A stretch of 64,000 nt of DNA from Sphingobacterium sp. JB170 (GTDB lineage: Bacteria > Bacteroidota > Bacteroidia > Sphingobacteriales > Sphingobacteriaceae), in the NCBI RefSeq assembly GCF_900163865.1, contig NZ_FUKU01000027.1, positions 1 through 64,000 of the forward strand. Reading direction: 5' to 3'. Positions 27,874-37,348 of the stretch are shown here, piece after piece (position 1 is the first letter of the stretch; each line of letters begins with the position of its first letter). The position numbers were made by a program, and so were the translations under genes. The notes beneath the pieces are model-generated. The model saw only the letters and a program-made list of their open reading frames with translations, was not told where the DNA came from and did not search any database.

Positions 27874-28941
27874 ATGGCAAAACAAATATCCAGCCTTGGT
27901 TACTCGGTTTATTTTGAAGAAGATTTAACATCACTAGAGCAGCTTATATCTTCCAGAGGATATTCACAGGTCCTTGTACTAGTAGACAGAAATACGAATG
28001 ATCATTGTCTGCCTCTTTTACAAGTTATGCTTCCGAACCTAACAGATTACGATATTATCGAAGTCGACCCGGGCGAGGAGAACAAGAATATTGATTTCTG
28101 TATCGGCGTGTGGAAGACAATGTTAGACTTCGGCGTGGACAGAAAGGCATTAATGATAAATCTAGGTGGCGGCGTGGTAACTGATATGGGAGGCTTTGCC
28201 GCATCGACCTATAAGCGTGGCATCGATTTTATTCAAGTGCCAACGACGCTATTATCACAAGTCGATGCATCTGTTGGTGGAAAGACTGGGATCGATCTAG
28301 ACAATGTCAAAAATATTATCGGCACCTTCACCCAGCCGCAAGCGGTTTTTATCAGCGGAAAGTTTCTTAGAACACTAGATGATAGACAATTGCGATCTGG
28401 ATTTTCGGAGGTCATTAAGCATGGTTTAATATACGACAAAGACTTGTTTAACCGATGTAAGGATATTGATCCTACGAAAGACAATCTAGAGGACATCGTC
28501 TTTCGATCCGTAGAAATTAAAAATGAAGTGATTACACAGGACCCGACAGAAAAGGGGGTGCGTAAAATTTTAAATTTCGGGCATACCATTGGACATGCGA
28601 TTGAAAGTCACTCTATGCTTCATGACGAAAATCCGTTACTTCATGGTGAAGCAATTGCAATAGGAATGGTTTGTGAAGCCTATTTATCATTTAAAACAAA
28701 CGGACTCTCCGAAGACCAACTGAACGAAATAGTTGCTATCTTCGGCGCACGCTTTTCACATTATGCATTATCGGAAAGTAGCTACCAGGAACTATTAACA
28801 CTCATGAATAATGACAAGAAAAATGAGGCAAACAAACTAGGTTTTGCTTTGTTATCACATATTGGTGCGTGTGAATATAACTTGTACGTCGACCGGGACC
28901 TAATAATTGACAGTCTTGATTTTTATAAATCTTTAAAATAA
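27874..28941 (+). CDS. aroB: 3-dehydroquinate synthase
   Basis: 355 aa. Second step of the shikimate pathway: DAHP to 3-dehydroquinate, NAD- and Zn/Co-dependent. Motifs: NLGGGVVTDMGGFAASTYKRGIDFIQVPTTLLSQVDASVGGKTGID (NAD and substrate binding), NVKNIIGTF, SGFSEVIKHG, and the metal ligands in NFGHTIGHAIE and LHGEAIAIGM. Length normal for AroB. Two bases before the next gene start, and the S4 protein is upstream, suggesting an S4-aroB-thuA run. Confidence 0.97.
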   Translation: MAKQISSLGYSVYFEEDLTSLEQLISSRGYSQVLVLVDRNTNDHCLPLLQVMLPNLTDYDIIEVDPGEENKNIDFCIGVWKTMLDFGVDRKALMINLGGGVVTDMGGFAASTYKRGIDFIQVPTTLLSQVDASVGGKTGIDLDNVKNIIGTFTQPQAVFISGKFLRTLDDRQLRSGFSEVIKHGLIYDKDLFNRCKDIDPTKDNLEDIVFRSVEIKNEVITQDPTEKGVRKILNFGHTIGHAIESHSMLHDENPLLHGEAIAIGMVCEAYLSFKTNGLSEDQLNEIVAIFGARFSHYALSESSYQELLTLMNNDKKNEANKLGFALLSHIGACEYNLYVDRDLIIDSLDFYKSLK

Positions 28942-28943
28942 CA

Positions 28944-29660
28944 ATGAAATATATATCGAGTATTTTAACCGCATTAGTCATGCTAAGCTCTTTGAGCACA
29001 AATGCCCAAGATAAGGTTCTTATTTTTAGTAAAACGGCTGCATTCCGCCATGAAAGTATTCCAAAAGGCGTCGCTACAGTGCGTGAGATTTTGAAAACGG
29101 CACAAATAAAATCTGTACACACCGAAGACGCAGCATATTTTAACACTGATAGCTTACAACAATTTGGTGCAATTATCTTTTTAAGTACCACTGGAGATAT
29201 CTTGGATAAAGATCAAAAGGCAGCCTTCCAGGCCTATATCCGCTCCGGCAAAGGGTTTGTCGGAATACATGCTGCGTCCGACACGGAACACAACTGGCCA
29301 TGGTATGGTGGTTTAGTCGGTGGATATTTTTCAAGCCATCCTGCCGTCCAAGAGGGGAAAATCGACGTGGTGGATTCCGAACATGTCTCCACATCCCATT
29401 TATCAAAAATATGGTGGCATAAAGATGAATGGTACGACTATAAGGATGTACAACCGGGATTGAACATTTTAATGAAACTCGACGAGGAAAGCTATCAAGG
29501 TGGTAAAATGGGTAAATTTCATCCAGTAGCATGGTTCCATTCCTACGACGGTGGCCGTGCTTTTTATACCGGACTCGGGCATACGAACGAATCTTTTGAC
29601 GTCTTGAATTTTCAAAAACATATCCTAGGCGGAGTTAAATACGCGCTAGGTCAAAAATAA
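28944..29660 (+). CDS. Secreted ThuA-domain protein
   Basis: 238 aa. Signal peptide about 22 residues (LSSLSTNAQ). The body is a single ThuA (class I glutamine amidotransferase-like) domain: VLIFSKTAAFRHESIPKG, IIFLSTTGDILD, GFVGIHAASDTEHNWPWYGGLVGG and VAWFHSYDGGRAFYTGLGHTNESF are its usual blocks. In this family the nucleophilic Cys of amidotransferases is absent, and the role is linked to sugar (e.g. trehalose) use without clear chemistry. Two bases after aroB stop. Followed by a strong hairpin. Confidence 0.88.
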   Translation: MKYISSILTALVMLSSLSTNAQDKVLIFSKTAAFRHESIPKGVATVREILKTAQIKSVHTEDAAYFNTDSLQQFGAIIFLSTTGDILDKDQKAAFQAYIRSGKGFVGIHAASDTEHNWPWYGGLVGGYFSSHPAVQEGKIDVVDSEHVSTSHLSKIWWHKDEWYDYKDVQPGLNILMKLDEESYQGGKMGKFHPVAWFHSYDGGRAFYTGLGHTNESFDVLNFQKHILGGVKYALGQK

Positions 29661-29696
29661 GTTAATGTACCCCTACTAACCGGGGCACATTAACTT
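29659..29696 (+). terminator. Hairpin after the aroB-thuA run
   Basis: Stem AAGTTAATGT (29659-29668) with ACATTAACTT (29687-29696), an A-C mismatch, then CCCC/GGGG around an 8-nt loop. No clear U-tract follows, so termination could be partial; it begins at the thuA stop codon and the next gene is 20 bp further. Confidence 0.6.
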
Positions 29697-29715
29697 ATAT
29701 CCTGAACCTCAACAA

Positions 29716-31029
29716 ATGAAGCAAATTTATCTATTTTTTGCGCTAATCTGCATTTGTCGTAGCTATAGCTCGGCCCAATCCTTAAACCCAGACCCGATAC
29801 GGGTAGAATTTGAGAACGCGAAAAAGCTTCGTGATTATTTTTATGGTTTTAGCCTATATGACTTAGATAGCAACCGCTTCATAATGGGCATAAATGAAGA
29901 TAAACATTTTGCGCCAGCATCTAATACAAAAGTTTTTACGTTATTTACTGTACTCAAAACTTTAGGTGATTCGATCCCAGGTATTCATTACGTAGAAAAG
30001 GGCGACTCACTCATATTTTGGGGTACTGGTGATCCTACTTTTCTACACAACCGATTAGACACAAAAAAAGTATTCGATTTTTTAAAAGGCACTCCTAAAA
30101 AGCTTTATTTTATCGAACCTGCACCCACCCAGGAGCCGTTCTATCGCAACGGTTGGTCCATCGAGGACTACAACGAATACTATCAGCCAGAAATTAGTAC
30201 GTTCCCCATCTATGGCAATGTAGTTACGTTTAGAGCTTCGGCAGATCGGCTCCTCGCAACTCCCGCAGAATTCCAGCAAAACCTATCGCTTGTTTCCGAT
30301 ACGACCGCGAAATTTTCCATAATGCGAAACTTTGAAAACAACCTATTCACTTACAATCATACTTACATACCGCGTAACTACGTAAATGAAAAGCCTTTTC
30401 GTTATTCAAACGAACTAATGGTAAAGTTACTAAGTGACTCCTTGCATCGAGAAGTTACCATTATCGGCCAGCCGGCTTCTATTAAAGACGTTAAAACGAT
30501 ATATTCCGCACGTACAGTCGATATTCTGCGTCAAATGATGTTACCTAGTGATAACTTTCTGGCAGAGCAATTTCAAATGCTCGCCGCGAGGGAAAAATTT
30601 GGGTCCTTTCAAACACAGAGGCTCCGTACGTATTTCCAAGACGAATATTTCGATCTTTTTAGCGATAAAATTCAGCTATATGATGGTAGTGGTTTGTCCA
30701 CGTACAACAAGGTCACCCCACGCAGCATGATCGAGGTGTTACTACTTATTAACGAGATGGTTAGCAATAGAAATGAGCTGGAATACCTTTTCCCCGTCGG
30801 GGGGGTAAGCGGCACGCTAAAAACAGCGTATAAACTAGACCAAGGACAGCCGTTCGTTTGGGCCAAAACCGGAACGATAAACGGTGTACACAATCAAAGT
30901 GGTTTTATACGTACGCGTACTGGTAGAAACCTCGTATTTTCATTTATGAATACGAATTATTTGGGATCTTCGACTCCTGTACGCCGAGAGATAGTTAAGA
31001 TAGTCACCTTTATACGAGAAAATTATTAA
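29716..31029 (+). CDS. dacB: D-alanyl-D-alanine carboxypeptidase/endopeptidase, peptidase family S13
   Basis: 437 aa with a signal peptide of about 21 residues (SYSSAQS), so periplasmic. The three penicillin-binding motifs are present: FAPASNTKVFTLF (SxxK; the active Ser in ASNTK), SDNFLAEQ (SxN) and AKTGTINGV (KTG). S13 enzymes trim or open peptidoglycan cross-links. The protein is near the low end of S13 length and the inserted domain between SxxK and SxN is short. Stands alone, 56 bp after thuA and before UMF1. Confidence 0.9.
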   Translation: MKQIYLFFALICICRSYSSAQSLNPDPIRVEFENAKKLRDYFYGFSLYDLDSNRFIMGINEDKHFAPASNTKVFTLFTVLKTLGDSIPGIHYVEKGDSLIFWGTGDPTFLHNRLDTKKVFDFLKGTPKKLYFIEPAPTQEPFYRNGWSIEDYNEYYQPEISTFPIYGNVVTFRASADRLLATPAEFQQNLSLVSDTTAKFSIMRNFENNLFTYNHTYIPRNYVNEKPFRYSNELMVKLLSDSLHREVTIIGQPASIKDVKTIYSARTVDILRQMMLPSDNFLAEQFQMLAAREKFGSFQTQRLRTYFQDEYFDLFSDKIQLYDGSGLSTYNKVTPRSMIEVLLLINEMVSNRNELEYLFPVGGVSGTLKTAYKLDQGQPFVWAKTGTINGVHNQSGFIRTRTGRNLVFSFMNTNYLGSSTPVRREIVKIVTFIRENY

Positions 31030-31119
31030 AAGCAATGAAGGCATATTCGACAGTTTCTACTTACATTTCGCTCGATTGTTTCCTAATTATCGCGATCATT
31101 ACTTTTTTCATCAAAACAT

Positions 31120-32439
31120 ATGCGCGTATTTCATAAAAACGACAAGCGTCTGATTCGTTCCTGGTCGATGTATGACTGGGCAAACTCAGCATATAACCTC
31201 GTTATCACCTCCACGATCTTCCCGGCATACTACACTGCGGTAACCCAAACTTCCGAACATGGCGACGTTGTAAACTTTTTTGGTGTGCAGGTGATCAATA
31301 CAGTGCTGTCGAACTACACTCTGGCAATCGCATATCTGGTTATGGCACTCACGTTGCCATTCATCTCCTGTTATGCGGATATTCAGGGGCGCAAGAAGCA
31401 AATCATGATGTTTTTCACCTATTTTGGCGCACTGTCTTGCATGGGATTATACTTCTTTAAGCTCGAAACTTTAGAGATTTCGGTAATCTTATTCGGATTG
31501 GCGGCGATGGGATATATTGGCGGCGTATTGTTTAACAACTCTTACCTTCCAGAAATCGCCACGGTCGATCAACAAGACCGAGTAAGCGCGCAAGGGTTTG
31601 CCTACGGATATGTCGGCTGTGTTACCCTACAACTCATTTGTTTGGTCTTTATTTTGAAGCCTGACTGGTTCGGTATTACAGACCCGAGTTTCGGACCTCG
31701 ATTATCTTTTCTTCTAGTTGGGCTGTGGTGGATGGGGTTTTCAACGATCCCGTTCCGCGCACTCCCAAATAACAAACCGTCAACCGTACGGCAGGCGAGG
31801 AGCTTATTTCAAACCGTTATTTTAGATTTCCGCATTGTTCTTCGTCGCATTGGGAAGAGCGATCGTATCCGTCGATTTTTACCGGCTTATTTCTTTTATT
31901 CTGCCGGGGTGCAAACGGTTATGATCGTTGCAGCCGCTTTTGGTTCCAAAGAGCTGAAACTAGAAAGTTCGAAATTAATTATTACCATTTTACTCATTCA
32001 AATCGTAGCAATTGTGGGCGCAATTGCCATGTCGAGGTTATCTGCCAAGATGGGGAATATCAAGGTTTTGTTAGCTGTTATCGTTGTTTGGATAGGGGTT
32101 TGCGTTTCAGCATTTTACGTCGAAACTGAGATGCAGTTTTATTTCTTAGCCTGTGTTGTTGGACTGGTGATGGGTGGCATACAATCGTTATCGAGATCGA
32201 CGTATTCAAAATTTTTACCCAATAACATCAAAGACACGGCTTCATTTTTTAGTTTTTACGACGTTACAGAGAAGCTAGCAATCGTTATGGGACTTGTTTC
32301 TTTTGGATTAATTGAGCAGATTACCCGAAATATTCGTTATTCCGCCGTTTTTTTGACTATATTTTTTATTATCGGTGCTTTGTTGTTACTTCGCTTAAGG
32401 GGCTATAACAGGTTTTTGACGGGTAGAAAGGAAGATTAG
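31120..32439 (+). CDS. MFS transporter of the UMF1 (Atg22-like) family
   Basis: 439 aa, about 12 transmembrane helices. The N-terminal SWSMYDWANSAYNLVITSTIFPAYY is the UMF1/Atg22-type signature. Bacterial UMF1 transporters are linked to amino acid or small-solute efflux, but substrates are mostly unknown. Short charged cytoplasmic loop after helix 6 (FRALPNNKPSTVRQARS). No operon partner evident. Confidence 0.88.
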   Translation: MRVFHKNDKRLIRSWSMYDWANSAYNLVITSTIFPAYYTAVTQTSEHGDVVNFFGVQVINTVLSNYTLAIAYLVMALTLPFISCYADIQGRKKQIMMFFTYFGALSCMGLYFFKLETLEISVILFGLAAMGYIGGVLFNNSYLPEIATVDQQDRVSAQGFAYGYVGCVTLQLICLVFILKPDWFGITDPSFGPRLSFLLVGLWWMGFSTIPFRALPNNKPSTVRQARSLFQTVILDFRIVLRRIGKSDRIRRFLPAYFFYSAGVQTVMIVAAAFGSKELKLESSKLIITILLIQIVAIVGAIAMSRLSAKMGNIKVLLAVIVVWIGVCVSAFYVETEMQFYFLACVVGLVMGGIQSLSRSTYSKFLPNNIKDTASFFSFYDVTEKLAIVMGLVSFGLIEQITRNIRYSAVFLTIFFIIGALLLLRLRGYNRFLTGRKED

Positions 32440-32627
32440 TGCAGATTATAATAGGGGTTTTCAACGGGAATTCTTAGCTTAGCTCACAACAAATAGTGTA
32501 GGAATTCGTTTAAAATGTTAAACTTTAGCGAAATCACCTAAATAAATGGTCAGTGATATAGAAGGCGAACGCAGGCGTACTTCTTTTTAGAATCCAACCA
32601 CGTAGAATGAAAACCTGCTCAAGAAAT

Positions 32628-33356
32628 ATGAAAGTAGAGATATTTATACCTTGCTTTATCGATCAACTTTTTCCTGATACAGCTTTTAACACTGTAAAGC
32701 TGCTTCAAAAAGCCGATTGCCAGGTCACCTATAACCCAAATCAGACATGCTGTGGCCAGCCGGCATACAACGCTGGCTTTTGGGATGAAGCGAAAGCAAT
32801 AGGACAGAAATTTTTAAACGACTTTTCAGAAAACACCTATATTGTATCGCCTTCGGCATCATGTACCGGGATGGTCAAGACAGGATACAACCACCTTTTC
32901 ACCAATTCAATCGAACATAACCGTTGCCGTAATATTCAATCGAATATATATGAGCTCAGTGACTTTTTAGTAAACGTGCTCAAAAAAGACTATTTCGGAG
33001 CCGAACTTGTTGGAACAGCTGTTTATCATGATTCCTGTTCTGGATTGCGCGAATGCAAAATTAAAGAGGAACCTCGGCAGCTTTTAAGTCATGTTGGTGG
33101 ACTCGAGGTGGTCACTATGCGTGACCAGGAAACATGTTGCGGGTTTGGTGGAACGTTTGCCGTTAAATTTGAAGGGATTTCTACCGCAATGGCTGAGCAA
33201 AAGGTTCAAAATGCATTAGCTGTTAAAGCAGACTATATTATCTCTACCGATAGCTCCTGTCTTTTACAGCTCCAAAGTTACATCGATAAGCATCAACTCG
33301 CTATAAAAACTAAACATCTAGCCGATGTGCTGACATCTGGCTGGGCAAATATTTAA
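32628..33356 (+). CDS. lutA: LutA-like (Fe-S)-binding CCG-domain protein
   Basis: 242 aa from the ATG at 32628 (MKVEIFIPCFIDQLFP), the usual LutA start; a further ATG at 32607 adds seven residues. Two cysteine-rich (CCG) domains: TCCGQPAYNAGF near residue 50 and ETCCGFGGTFAVKF near residue 180, the ligands of a heterodisulphide-reductase-like Fe-S or Zn site. In LutABC it helps oxidise L-lactate, but no lutB or lutC is adjacent, so the partners must be elsewhere or the role differs. Cytoplasmic. Confidence 0.85.
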   Translation: MKVEIFIPCFIDQLFPDTAFNTVKLLQKADCQVTYNPNQTCCGQPAYNAGFWDEAKAIGQKFLNDFSENTYIVSPSASCTGMVKTGYNHLFTNSIEHNRCRNIQSNIYELSDFLVNVLKKDYFGAELVGTAVYHDSCSGLRECKIKEEPRQLLSHVGGLEVVTMRDQETCCGFGGTFAVKFEGISTAMAEQKVQNALAVKADYIISTDSSCLLQLQSYIDKHQLAIKTKHLADVLTSGWANI

Positions 33357-33374
33357 CACAAAAACTAGAAAAAA

Positions 33375-34259
33375 ATGAACTCAAGAAGAAGCTTTTTGAA
33401 AAACGTCGGGCTCGCAACAGCCGGACTAGCTTTAGCGCCAACCTTAGATCTTTTTGCTGCTAAAAAATCATTCTTTGATATCTCATTAGCAGAATGGTCG
33501 TTGCACCAAACGTTATTTAAGGGCGATTTAAAGAATATTGATTTCCCAGAATTATCTGCAAAAAAATTCGGAATCTATGGCGTAGAATATGTCAACCAAT
33601 TTTTTAAGGATAAAGCGAAAGATATGACGTACCTAAAAGATCTTAATAACCGCGCGAAAGATAACGGCGTGACCAATGTTCAAATAATGATCGACGGTGA
33701 AGGCAACTTAGGTGATGAAACGGAGGCAAAGCGCTTAGAGGCTGTTGAAAATCATTACAAATGGATCGATGCAGCAGCTTTTCTGGGTTGTAAGTCAATT
33801 CGCGTTAACGCAGCCGGCAAAGGCACACCGGAGGAGGTAAAGAAACACGCTGTAGAGAGCCTTAGTACCCTGGCTGATTACGGTAAGAAAGCAAAAATTA
33901 ATGTAATCGTCGAGAATCATGGGGGAATCTCATCACATGGCGACTGGCTTTCTGACGTGTTAAAAACAGTGAACAAGAAAAACTGTGGAAGCTTGCCTGA
34001 TTTTGGAAACTTCTATGAATATGATCGCTACCAAGGGGTGACTGATTTAATGCCTTATGCAAAGGGTGTGAGTGCAAAAACACATGATTTCGACGCTCAG
34101 GGTAATGAAACACAAATTGATTATATGCGTATGATGAAGATTGTTAAAGATGCAGGTTTCAAGGGGTGGGTCGGAATCGAGTATGAAGGATCCAACTTGC
34201 CAGAGGTCGAAGGTATTATTAAAACAAAAGAACTTCTAGAGCGCCTAAAAACAATTTAG
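33375..34259 (+). CDS. Tat-exported TIM-barrel sugar isomerase/epimerase-like protein
   Basis: 294 aa. The N-terminus [20 protein letters not shown] is a twin-arginine signal, so it is exported folded. The body is an AP-endonuclease-2/xylose-isomerase-like TIM barrel: [48 protein letters not shown] and WVGIEYEG carry the metal-ligand Glu/Asp/His pattern (E in VENHGG, D in LPDFGNF, H in KTHDFD, E in IEYEG). Such Tat TIM-barrels are frequent in Bacteroidota; substrates generally unknown. Cotranscription with lutA is possible (18 bp gap). Confidence 0.85.
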   Translation: MNSRRSFLKNVGLATAGLALAPTLDLFAAKKSFFDISLAEWSLHQTLFKGDLKNIDFPELSAKKFGIYGVEYVNQFFKDKAKDMTYLKDLNNRAKDNGVTNVQIMIDGEGNLGDETEAKRLEAVENHYKWIDAAAFLGCKSIRVNAAGKGTPEEVKKHAVESLSTLADYGKKAKINVIVENHGGISSHGDWLSDVLKTVNKKNCGSLPDFGNFYEYDRYQGVTDLMPYAKGVSAKTHDFDAQGNETQIDYMRMMKIVKDAGFKGWVGIEYEGSNLPEVEGIIKTKELLERLKTI

Positions 34260-34274
34260 TCGCAAAACAAGCAT

Positions 34275-34345
34275 AAAGCTTTTCTTTAACTACAAAATAT
34301 TAGATCTCCAAATTACAGGATTTTCGCGTGTTAAAGAAAAGCTTT
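34275..34345. repeat. Perfect 16-bp inverted repeat with a 39-nt spacer
   Basis: AAAGCTTTTCTTTAAC (34275-34290) is the exact complement of 34330-34345. The spacer is 34291-34329. It begins 16 bp after the stop of the TIM-barrel gene, so a long terminator-like stem is possible, but the spacer is unusually large for one. Confidence 0.75.
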
Positions 34346-34773
34346 GTAATTTACCAACTATGTAGCAAAAGTATATCGATCACGTTATTTCAAAGCATGC
34401 GGTACATAGTCAATCGGTAATCGAAATTTTACAAAATAATATGTGCGATTGCTTGACGATATTAGTGAAGAAAGTTTATGGTATTCGCAAAACCAATTAT
34501 GATTATTTTATAAAAATATACACCCGTTTTTAATTGTGGTATTGATACAGTATTTTAGCGTATGTTGAGAAACGTGCGCACACACTTATAAGTGGTTCAG
34601 CAATTTACAGTAAGAGGATATTATTGATCGAAAATTAGCATTCAATTGTTTGACGTATTTTGAATTATTTTACTGGCGCTTTTACAATCCATATTTGCGT
34701 TAAATCAAAGCTCTAAGCAGAGCCCATAGGGTACATTTTACACTATCCATTGCAGATTATAATATATCGAATC

Positions 34774-34805
34774 TTTGACAAAATTTAGATTTTTTGTTTT
34801 CTTTG
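34774..34805 (+). promoter_or_regulatory. Putative promoter of the peptide transporter
   Basis: TTTG at 34774-34777, then 20 bp, then TTTCTTTG at 34798-34805 (one mismatch to TAnnTTTG), giving a leader of about 65 nt to the ATG at 34879. Confidence 0.4.
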
Positions 34806-34878
34806 TACCGTTAAATCCAAATCATTCATCAGAAATGTACAACGAATGTTTTGTAAATTTAAGTCTTAACTAAAAAAT

Positions 34879-36459
34879 ATGATTCAAGATAAAGATGATG
34901 CTCTAGTAAGCCATCTTGCCAAGCAAGGTATAGATGACACAATGGTAATGGGCCATCCAGCCAGTTTGTTTGTATTGTTCTTCACCGAGATGTGGGAACG
35001 ATTCAGTTATTACGGCATGCGTGCGCTACTAACTGTTTTTTTAATTACAGAGATCGCTAAAGACGGTTGGGGTTGGTCGAACGAGAGTGCGATGCAGCTC
35101 TACGGTTGGTATACGGGGCTCGTGTACCTAACTCCTTTGATCGGCGGAATTATCGCCGATAAATTGACAGGCTATCGGCAAGCAATCGCAATCGGGGCGC
35201 TAGTGATGACATTAGGACATTTGTCGATGGCATTCGAAGGTATTAATGAGAATTTTTTCTATCTTGGTTTAGTCCTCATGATATTAGGAAACGGTTTATT
35301 TAAACCAAATATTTCCTCTATGGTAGGGCAGTTGTATCCCGACACAAGTGTGAAAAAAGATGCCGGATACACCATATTCTACATGGGGATTAATGCAGGT
35401 GCTTTTCTAGGAATGCTACTTTGTGGTTATATCGGAGAGAAAGTTGGCTGGCATTTTGGCTTCGGTTTAGCCGGTGTATTTATGTTCTTCGGAATGTTGC
35501 AATTCTATTTCGGACGTAAAATTTTTGGTGTGATCGGTGAGAAGCCTAATACGGTTCATAACGAGAACGAACACATCGAGAAAGTGGATGAAGAGGAATT
35601 GCCTAAAAAGGTTATTAACGATCGTTTAGTTGTGGCCGGTGTGTTGATGGTAGCTAGTTTATTTTTCTTCTTTGCTTTCGAACAAGCAGGTGGATCGATG
35701 ACGATCTTTGCAAAAGATTACACCCAGCGCGTCTTAGACGGTGATTCCGGCACCATTTTTAAATGGATCGATGCAGCTTTGACAATTTTTCCGATATTGA
35801 TTGTGACCTGGGTTTTATATGGTCTAGGAAAGAAAATTGCGAAGCAATATCCACTAACGATCTTGTTTACCTCTATTTCATTTGTATTCATCTGGGCTTT
35901 AGGATTATGGAAAGTATATAATGAATATACGCTTGAAGCGACGGAAGTAACGGTTTCGTGGTTCCAAATTTTAAATTCGTTCTTTATTATTACACTCGCT
36001 TCCTCTTTTAGTAAAGTTTGGGAAAAAGTATGGAACCCCTCAGGACCAGTAAAATTTGCGATGGGACTCGCCCTGGTGGGCGTCGGATTTATTGTCTTAG
36101 CCTTTGGTGCTAGCTCCATCCCTCAGGGAGCGAAAACGGCATCGGTCAGCATGATATGGCTAATATTAGCGTACTTTTTTCACACCAGCGGTGAACTATG
36201 CCTATCTCCTGTGGGACTATCTTATGTATCGAAGTTATCGCCTAAAAAATTAGCAGGTTTACTGTTTGGTCTTTGGTTCACAGCCTCGGCAATTGCAAAC
36301 TTCATTGCCGGAATGACCGGCTCATATATTGATAAGATTTCTCAAACGTACTCCATGTCTACTTTTTTTTATATCATCGCTGCAATACCTATCGCAGCCG
36401 CATTACTTCTTCTATTGTTCAATCCGAAATTGAAGAAAATGATGCATGGTATAAATTAA
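34879..36459 (+). CDS. POT/PTR-family proton-coupled peptide transporter
   Basis: 526 aa, about 14 transmembrane segments. The POT signature FTEMWERFSYYGMRALLTVFL (ExxER-type proton motif in helix 1) and the downstream GNGLFKPNISSMVGQLY (PTR2 signature, with F-x-P-x-I) are both present. Imports di- and tripeptides with protons. Charged cytoplasmic linker about 215-245 (EHIEKVDEEELPKK). Single gene, followed by its own terminator. Confidence 0.95.
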   Translation: MIQDKDDALVSHLAKQGIDDTMVMGHPASLFVLFFTEMWERFSYYGMRALLTVFLITEIAKDGWGWSNESAMQLYGWYTGLVYLTPLIGGIIADKLTGYRQAIAIGALVMTLGHLSMAFEGINENFFYLGLVLMILGNGLFKPNISSMVGQLYPDTSVKKDAGYTIFYMGINAGAFLGMLLCGYIGEKVGWHFGFGLAGVFMFFGMLQFYFGRKIFGVIGEKPNTVHNENEHIEKVDEEELPKKVINDRLVVAGVLMVASLFFFFAFEQAGGSMTIFAKDYTQRVLDGDSGTIFKWIDAALTIFPILIVTWVLYGLGKKIAKQYPLTILFTSISFVFIWALGLWKVYNEYTLEATEVTVSWFQILNSFFIITLASSFSKVWEKVWNPSGPVKFAMGLALVGVGFIVLAFGASSIPQGAKTASVSMIWLILAYFFHTSGELCLSPVGLSYVSKLSPKKLAGLLFGLWFTASAIANFIAGMTGSYIDKISQTYSMSTFFYIIAAIPIAAALLLLLFNPKLKKMMHGIN

Positions 36460-36474
36460 TAGTAGCTGTCAATC

Positions 36475-36515
36475 AAAAAAGTTGCTCGTAATCTTATGGC
36501 GAGCAATTTTTTTTA
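36475..36515 (+). terminator. Rho-independent terminator after the peptide transporter
   Basis: TTGCTCG (36482-36488) pairs with CGAGCAA (36500-36506); A-run before and eight T after it, a textbook intrinsic terminator. It stands 16 bp past the stop of the transporter. Confidence 0.9.
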
Positions 36516-36590
36516 TTATGCCTTAGTTTTCGCCCTTTTGATTAAATTTGGATTCTGCTCCCGTATTTTTTAATTTAACAGAAACACACC

Positions 36591-37319
36591 GTGGCCGACA
36601 GTTTAGTCATCATCCCAACATATAACGAAAAAGAGAACATCGAAAAGATTATACATAAGGTTTTTTCGCTCGGGACACCCTATGATATCTTGGTCGTTGA
36701 CGATGGATCGCCTGACGGAACGGCGGCAATTGTCAAGGGACTCCAATCGGATTATCCAGAACAGTTATTTATCGAAGAAAGAAAAGGAAAACTGGGGTTA
36801 GGGACGGCGTATATTCATGGTTTCAAGTGGGCTTTGGCACGAGCGTATCAGTACATATTTGAGATGGATGCGGATTTTAGCCATAACCCCGAAGATTTAC
36901 TCCGCCTGCGTAATGAATGTAGCCAGGGTGGTGCGGACATGGCAATAGGTTCGCGATATATTAAGGGCGTCAATGTTGTAAACTGGCCGATGAATAGGGT
37001 ACTGATGTCTTACTTTGCATCTGTATACGTCCGTTTTATCACCGGAATTAACATTCAAGATGCGACAGCCGGCTTTGTATGTTTTACCCGGCCGGTGTTG
37101 GAGAAAATCCCTTTAGATAAAATTCAATTCGTCGGTTATGCTTTCCAAATTGAGATGAAATTTAAGGCCATCCAGTATGGTTTTAATGTGACAGAAGTTC
37201 CCATAATATTTACCGACCGCACAGACGGCGTATCAAAAATGAATACCGGAATTTTCCGCGAAGCATTTTTCGGAGTCATCCAACTCAAACTCGAGAGTTT
37301 ATTTAGAAAGGATAATTGA
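36591..37319 (+). CDS. Polyprenol-phosphate mannosyl/glycosyltransferase (GT2, Dpm1-like)
   Basis: 242 aa, GTG start at 36591. A GT-A fold: [12 protein letters not shown] at the N-terminus, [11 protein letters not shown] (nucleotide binding), [14 protein letters not shown] (DxD metal site) and [13 protein letters not shown] followed by DATAGFVCF, matching dolichol-phosphate mannose synthase-type enzymes. It transfers a sugar from a nucleotide donor to a polyprenyl phosphate at the inner face of the membrane. No C-terminal membrane domain, as in soluble Dpm1-like proteins. Stop codon 29 bp before the ruvB start. Confidence 0.9.
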   Translation: MADSLVIIPTYNEKENIEKIIHKVFSLGTPYDILVVDDGSPDGTAAIVKGLQSDYPEQLFIEERKGKLGLGTAYIHGFKWALARAYQYIFEMDADFSHNPEDLLRLRNECSQGGADMAIGSRYIKGVNVVNWPMNRVLMSYFASVYVRFITGINIQDATAGFVCFTRPVLEKIPLDKIQFVGYAFQIEMKFKAIQYGFNVTEVPIIFTDRTDGVSKMNTGIFREAFFGVIQLKLESLFRKDN

Positions 37320-37348
37320 TTAACTTAGTTGCGACAATAATACCCGCT

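Larger units (their letters stand above)
34260..34878. other. 619-bp non-coding interval with a perfect 16-bp inverted repeat
   Basis: No supported ORF, tRNA or recognised riboswitch. The left end carries the inverted repeat at 34275-34345. The rest is AT-rich, and a promoter-like pair lies at 34774-34805 before the peptide transporter. It is the longest gap in the window. Confidence 0.7.
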
